Origin: Acer yangbiense
Taxonomy: Eukaryota > Streptophyta > Magnoliopsida > Sapindales > Sapindaceae
NCBI GenBank assembly: GCA_008009225.1
Contig: CM017771.1
Location: 29,498,139-29,562,138, forward strand
Direction of reading: 5' to 3'
Length of the DNA stretch: 64,000 bases
The notes beneath the pieces were generated by a model, which had not been told where the DNA came from, searched no databases, and worked only from the letters and a program-made list of their open reading frames with translations. Made by a program: the position numbers and the translations under genes. This document shows, piece after piece, positions 58,661-64,000 of this stretch; position 1 is the first letter of the stretch, and each line of letters opens with the position of its first letter.

Positions 58661-59382
58661 GTGTTTGTTGTGCCATATTGTGTAGGTGTTAGGAAATCAA
58701 GAAAAGAGATTGAAGGAAGTGAAAGGGAAGTTTTTTCACTCCGGCGGGTTCTTGAGGCGGGACATGTCCAGCTGTCCAGAATGAACAAACCCGTGGAGAT
58801 GCTTCTAAGGACAAAGGAAAATTGGCGAGTTCAGGAGGCGGGACATGTCCAGCCTTCCAGAATGCTTGAACTCGCGAGAACTGAAGTCAAAACTTGGGCG
58901 AGTTCATCACGGCCGGATATGTCCAGCCGTCCAGAAGAGACGAACCCACTGCCACACATGAACGTCTTCAGCGAGTTCCATCTCGGTGGGAATAAGCCCG
59001 CCATCCAGAATGTTGGGACTCGCCAACTACGAAGAGAAGAAATTCCAGCGGTTTTCGTGCAGCTGGAATAAGGCTGCCTTCCAGAAGACACAAGCTCGCC
59101 AGAACAAATCAAACACGGCGAGCTCATGCGGCGGGAATAAAGCCGCCTTCAACAAAGTCGCCGTAGTCTCCAATGACCAAAACGCTGCGTTTTGAGCCAA
59201 AAATCAGACACGGCGGGTTTGTGCGGCGGGCAAAAAGCCGCCCGAATCCATTTCCTATAAATAGGACCTGTCGTTTTCCACGACAAACTTTCCCCTTTTC
59301 AAATTTCTTCCATTTTCCCGCGGGAAACCACGAAACTTCTTCTCCAATCCTACTCCAATCAAGTCGAAAACTCAACACAAAG
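58661..59382 (+). promoter_or_regulatory. Internal LTR-like promoter block in element H
   Basis: About 500 bp (58740-59240) of degenerate GC-rich tandem units of the form GCGGGACATGTCCAGC / CCGTCCAGAA / ACTCGCC. They resemble units in the H LTR and in the Gypsy solo LTR at 15269-17423. The units end 20-30 bp before a TATA box, CCTATAAATAGG (TATAAATA 59256-59263). A leader-like stretch then runs to a consensus splice donor AG|GTAAGT at 59383. This order (GC module, TATA, leader) is that of an LTR promoter. Small frames here are by-products of the repeats. Confidence 0.55.
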
Positions 59383-60309
59383 GTAAGTAATCTTCACTTT
59401 ATCTCATTTAAGCATGAATTCATGAAAAATTTGGCTTGCAATGCCCTAGGTTGCGACAATTAGGGTTCTTGCACAATTCTTGAGTTTGATTGAATTATTT
59501 GAGATTAATTGATGCAATTGATGTTAGTTAAGCATGCTAGGACTAATTTCGACCCATTTTCTCCTAGTTCGAATCAATTTTGCGAAAATTTTCATGTTAG
59601 GGATGGATTTTAGCCGAATTTGGGGTTTCGAAATTATATGTCTATGTTGTTTGATTTGTGTGATGTGGTTATCGCTCGAAATTGACATAGGATCATGCAT
59701 GTTAAAGGAATGATAGGTGGAATGCCTACTTTGTGATTGATTGGAGGAGATTTGGATGAAAATTGGGTAGATTTGGGAGATATTGCTGATTGAAATGTTG
59801 AAATTGGTTGATGAAGGGAGTTGTGAAATGTTGATGATTGAATATGATACTTACAAGTTATGTGCATGTTTATTGACAATATGTGATGTACAAATTGTGT
59901 GAGAAGGTTGTGATTGAAATTGTATGTGCAATTTGTTGTGCAAATGTGTGAGTGATGCTTGCCAAGTAAGTCAAAATGTGTTTGCACAACTTGGGGTACA
60001 ATGTACACACATTTGTGATTGAGTTTATGCTAATTGGATATACATTTGCATGGATAGAATGTTTGATGATAATACATATATGTGGCTTATATTGTGCATA
60101 CAATTGGTACCAATTTCCATTTGAACATGATTGCATTGATTTTCCTAACTTGATGAGTATATTAAATTGGACACACACACACATAGTATTAGTAGTTTAA
60201 CTAGTTATAGAATTTGTTTTAGATGAAATGTAGTTTTTAAATGTTGTCACTAACCCAAGTGCTAATCTATTTGGAGTTGCTTGTTGTGTTTTTATTGCTC
60301 TAACCACAG
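59383..60309 (+). other. Predicted intron upstream of the env-position ORF in element H
   Basis: The donor AAAG|GTAAGTAA (GT at 59383) and a pyrimidine-rich acceptor TTGCTCTAACCACAG| (AG at 60308-60309) bound 927 bases of T-rich, ORF-poor sequence. The acceptor is followed immediately by ATGGGACC. Splicing is predicted from motifs only. Athila relatives such as BAGY-2 are known to make spliced env-like transcripts. Confidence 0.45.
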
Positions 60310-60649
60310 ATGGGACCAAAAAGGAAAGCATCTACATTTGAGAAGGGAGATGCGAGGACTATTTTCGGAGGGGATTGAGGATCGGAAACCATTCCAGGAG
60401 CAGATACCTGAGCAGGTGGAGCATGTGGCGTATGTGGAGTCCCGTGTAGTGAACATTGAACTTCTTCCAGATGGATATGAGGAGATGACTACTCATCTGA
60501 TGGAGTACATTGTAGAGGAGCCCGAGTCCCCGACGTACATCGTTCCTTATGTTGGACCATCACCTCCTTCTGAGCCCATTTTCCACTACTCCGTCAGAGG
60601 AGTTCAGTTCACACCTATAGACCTCAGTGACGATGACTTTTTCATGTAG
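60310..60649 (+). pseudogene. Env-position ORF remnant of element H
   Basis: ATG 60310 starts MGPKRKASTFEKGDARTIFG and stops after 22 codons. A second frame, open from 60281 to TAG at 60647-60649, carries the rest: EQVEHVAYVESRVVNIELLP ... PSPPSEPIFHYSVRG ... IDLSDDDFFM. The basic start and acidic end, and the position just before the conserved 3' untranslated region, fit the start and end of an Athila env-like ORF whose middle has been lost. I cannot recognise a fusion peptide or a membrane segment, and homology to env is inference from position. Confidence 0.45.
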
Positions 60650-62496
60650 GCGGATTGGTACGCCGCATGGATTTTTTGTGGGCGGAGCATTATTCCGCAT
60701 TTTTGTATACCCAGTACTTTACTTTTGGGGATTATAGTTATAGTCTTTTTAGTTTTATTATTATATATCTATATTGCTTATTTGCATATATTTTCTTAGT
60801 TAGTAACATGTTTAGTTCTAAGTGTGGAAAATTTTGTATGATTGATTGATAGTGCTTAGGATTTTTTTGAAAGTAGTGTGCATGATGGATAGGATATCAT
60901 GTGTTGTACATATTGGTTCCTTTTTGCATGAGATTGATAAGTTGTTTGTTGGCCAAACAACCAAACCGACGAACTCTTTTATTGTCTTCCGTATGCAAAC
61001 ATTGGGGACAATGTCGAGTTTAGGTTTGGGGGTGTGGGCACATTAACACTTAGCCAATCCTTCACATGATTGTACATATGTATATAGTGTCTTGTATATA
61101 TTGTTTTCCTTAGTTTAAATTGTGTAAAAAAATTTAAATTTTCAACAGAATTCCGATTGAGCCAAGGGAACATATGTGTTTAATAAAGATGCTAGGAGGT
61201 ATGTGTTGATTAAGGAAATGTGCATGCATTGATCACTAAATTGTAGCTATCACAATGGCATTTCGAGATGACATTGCACATGGTGTAATTGTCCCTTTCT
61301 CTTATGCCTAGTGAATAGAACTGAGTGCAAGATTGCATTAACCAATAATGGAGACTACCCGTAAGGAACAGAGCCTAAAATTTCACCTTATGAGGGTAAA
61401 TACTTTTCCAAACCATACATGATCTCATATTGCATAATTGGATGCCATGAACAATAAAATTGTGGACTGCTTGTTAGACTTGTATTCCCTAGTTAGATGG
61501 ATTTCTGGAAATGATTCTAGGCATGTGTGCTTAGCTACCAAATGCCCAAACACTGTCCATGTTGTGATATGTGCTCCAACTACCAACTTTGAGGCCAAAC
61601 ACAAACCTTTCTTTCCATCACACACCAAAAATTCCTTTTATGTCACTTGGAATGATGTAGTATTTTGATCAAATATATGCATGATGTAGATGCACTAGTA
61701 TAGCTCGAAATTCAGTAAATTGCGTGTACTCAGGCGATGATAGATAGTTGTGTATATATAAAAAAATAAAAATAAAAATAAAAATAAATAAAAAAATAAA
61801 AAACTTTTAGCACATCATGTATTTATAAGTGTTTTAATCTATGTACTAATTAGAACACAAGAAATTAAAGTCTTAGCCTAGACGCATGGAGACTTATAAT
61901 ATTGAGCTACGATAGTGAAATTTAAGGTTGATTAAATACTTCAAAATTCCAGTGATTCGTCCATATCACCTTTTGGCCCCGTTACAACCATGGAAAGACC
62001 TAGTTGATCTTTTAGGAAGTCTGGCTGGGGAATGCGAGTTGAGCATGTTCTTTCCACGTTTTTGGCATATCAATTCATTCATGAGACAGTTTCCACAAGT
62101 TGTGCGTTAATTTTAATTGCATATGCGTTACATTTGATTCTTACTCGCATATGTTATTTGAGAGCAACTTAGGTTTTGAGAGAAAATCAGACTGAAATCC
62201 GGTAAGGATAGAGTCAAGGCGAATTGAGTTATTGCTTTTGAGTGCTTAGTTTTTGAAACTGAGTATTTAGAGTGTAGGATGCACTGGGTAGCGTGTTTTT
62301 GAGGAATGTAATCGTGCTAGCATCTAACCAGAGGTTTTCGCATGTTTATTTCCTATCTCATCACATCTTTTGGCATATTTGTAACTTGGCTCTCGGAAAT
62401 GTTTTAGTGTGCGTTGTATATATTGTGTACATAGTGGAAATTTTACATTTAGTTTAGTTTTTAGCATTTATGTTTGCTCGAGGATAAGCAAAAGTC
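60650..62496 (+). other. Element H 3' untranslated region
   Basis: Non-coding. It contains ACATTGGGGACAATGTCGAG followed by TTTAGGTTTGGGGGTGTGGG (about 60999-61039), which is collinear with G at 50340. An A-rich (AAAAT)n tract lies at about 61760-61803. A CCCCGTTACAACC block (about 61978-61990) also matches G in order and spacing. Small frames such as 61438-61668 show no family resemblance. Confidence 0.75.
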
Positions 62497-62509
62497 AGGT
62501 TTGGGGGTC
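62497..62509 (+). promoter_or_regulatory. Element H polypurine tract
   Basis: AGGTTTGGGGGTC directly abuts the 3' LTR start TGATCGCGC at 62510. It is the plus-strand primer site of Athila-type Gypsy elements; G has the same motif before 51994. Confidence 0.82.
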
Positions 62510-64000
62510 TGATCGCGCTCCAAATGTTTACATTTAGCGCCCCGTTTACCTTGTTTTTGTATCGTTTTCTAAAGCATTCTATGTGTTTAATGTTGTAAAT
62601 AAGTCTTTTCAGGTAAAATAGGCAATTCAAGGGCATTTTTGTCCAAGGTGAAGAAAAGAGGGCGATTTAGGCAGAAAATAGAAGAAAAGCAAGGCCGGCA
62701 AGTTCATACACTCAGACCGGCGGGACATGTCTCGCCGCACGAAGCCGCCGTAAGGAGCATCTTGTCATTTGGCGAGTTCAGACACTCTGGCCGGCGGGCA
62801 CAAAGCCACCGCACGAAGCCGCCGTCAACTCTGGCGGGTTCATGCATGAGCCACGGCAAGACAAGTCCCGCGGAACAAGTCCGCGGTGAAGGAAAAACAA
62901 GCCTGGCGGGTTCATGCAGCGGGCACAAAGTCTCCGCACAAACCCGCCGGCAACTCTGATGAGCTGCAAATGGTCAAAGCTCACCCTAAAGTCAAGAAAA
63001 GCTGCCCTTTTTCCACCTATTGTCCTTGGAAGGCCTTCTCTCTCATCCATGCACACTTGCATGTCTTTTTACTACTGAAGGAATGCTCTCAATCTAGAGA
63101 TATACGTAGATTTTACATTTTAGAGGTAGAAAGTTAGAGAGAAGATAGAGAGAAGTAGATATTAATTAGATATTTTGTTCTTAGGAATCAAGAGAGATAG
63201 TTATTTTCTTAGCCACTTTCTAGGTAGCCAAACACCATAAGTTGGTTACTTAGAGTGATCACTTCAAGTTGCTATAGAAGGATTAGTTGCTTGGATTGCA
63301 AGGAGGATCATTTCCACTTCACAAGCTTGTCTATTGGTGATGTTTCCTTTGTTTGTATATCTTTGTAATTGTGATACTATGTGTAACTAATTCCTCTTGT
63401 TAGGGGATTAGATGTAGTTCTTGTATTTCCTTTGTTATTTAATCAATCATATTGAAATAATCCTCTCAAGTTATGCATATGTACTTTAATGCTTGCATGA
63501 GTGGTGGTTGCAACCACCTATCTTCTTTATGGTGCAATAACTTGATGAAATTGTATGCATGTGACCAATTATTGCATATTGCTAGTGTAGCATCTATGTG
63601 TAGAGATTACTAACTTGTAATTCTCTACTAACATTTGACTAATTTTCCTTTAATCACTCTCTAATCTTAGATTTCATTGTGATTATGTTGAGAATTTAGT
63701 GCTTAATAATTCACATGAATAGATGCATGTTAGTAATTGAGGATTAAGCTTAATGAATGATTGATTAGAAACTAGGATTATACTTGAATGAATCTATTCC
63801 CTTAACAACTTCTAATCTAGAATTTGAATCAAGTAGTTGTAATTGTTATTTAGCCATTCAATCCTAGCTAGCATAATTAATTTGTTAATCATTAGTTAAT
63901 TCAATCAACCTTGTTTTAGCGTAATTAGAGAATTGTAGAATTAAGTGAAGTTAAGCGTCTTTATATTGCCTTCCTCGTGGGAACGATACCCTTACTTGCT
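62510..64000 (+). repeat. Element H 3' LTR, truncated by window end
   Basis: The first 1491 bp of an LTR that matches 53482-54968 almost base for base. Differences cluster in the GC module (for example GAACAACAGC versus GAGCCACGGC), plus a 4-bp CTAG insertion near 63867. The last 126 or so bases and the right TSD are outside the window. Confidence 0.93.

Larger units (their letters stand above)
53482..64000 (+). mobile_element. Element H: non-autonomous Athila-like Gypsy retrotransposon, right end outside window
   Basis: 5' LTR 53482-55094, Asp-tRNA PBS 55102-55119, gag-PR 55252-58252, a 4.2 kb distal region without RT, RNase H or integrase, a polypurine tract 62497-62509 and a 3' LTR from 62510 (1491 bp in view). 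I count about 17 substitutions and one 4-bp indel between the LTR copies over about 1.49 kb, so the insertion is fairly recent. It landed in the 3' LTR of G; ATGGA (53477-53481) should be the left TSD. The absence of pol means it depended on enzymes from another element. Confidence 0.88.

Overview
This window looks like nuclear DNA of a flowering plant, probably a eudicot. The species cannot be named from the sequence. Every stretch can be assigned to an LTR retrotransposon, and I see no host gene, tRNA, rRNA or CRISPR array. The DNA is a nest of insertions. The Copia elements are SIRE/Maximus-like: gag with two CCHC knuckles, PR with a DSG motif, INT, RT, RNase H, an initiator-Met tRNA primer site and LTRs of about 1.5-1.7 kb. 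The Gypsy elements are Athila-like: gag-PR, an Asp-tRNA primer site and a TTTGGGGG polypurine tract.

Layout. Element A (Copia, +, its 5' part lies outside the window) covers 1-6577. It sits in the gag of an older Copia element, E, of which 196 bp show at 6578-6773. Element B (Copia, +, 6774-39670, TSD TGACC) also sits in E gag. B carries four insertions: a minus-strand Copia solo LTR (11831-13333, TSD GCAAG), a minus-strand Gypsy solo LTR (15269-17423, TSD ATGTG), the complete element C (17682-27680, TSD CCTAT) and the complete minus-strand element D (29280-38577, TSD GATTT). With these and the extra TSD copies removed, B is about 9.9 kb, close to C (9,999 bp).

E continues from 39671 to 49600. 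It is interrupted by a plus-strand solo LTR (42208-43885, TSD AATCC) and a clipped minus-strand solo LTR (44888-46503). E itself sits in the 3' part of an Athila-like Gypsy element, G (49601-53481). The 3' LTR of G is split by a second Gypsy element, H (53482 to beyond 64000).

State of the elements. C is the youngest: both LTRs are 1720 bp, I count about six differences between them, and one frameshift breaks gag-pol. H comes next, with about 17 differences over about 1.49 kb. D, B and E are clearly decayed. Most of their stop codons are CAA to TAA or TGG to TAG, which are C-to-T class changes as expected from methylated, silenced DNA.

Most unusual features. H has no RT, RNase H or integrase. 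Its Athila-type protease frame runs on into a coiled coil and a CCHC knuckle that closely resembles the second gag knuckle of the Copia elements nearby. H also contains an internal LTR-like block with a TATA box, a consensus splice donor and acceptor, and an env-position ORF remnant. Nearly all LTR families here, Copia and Gypsy alike, carry a different GC-rich palindromic repeat module; in the Copia LTRs and the Gypsy solo LTR it lies just upstream of a TATA box. C is a visible recombinant of two Copia subfamilies.
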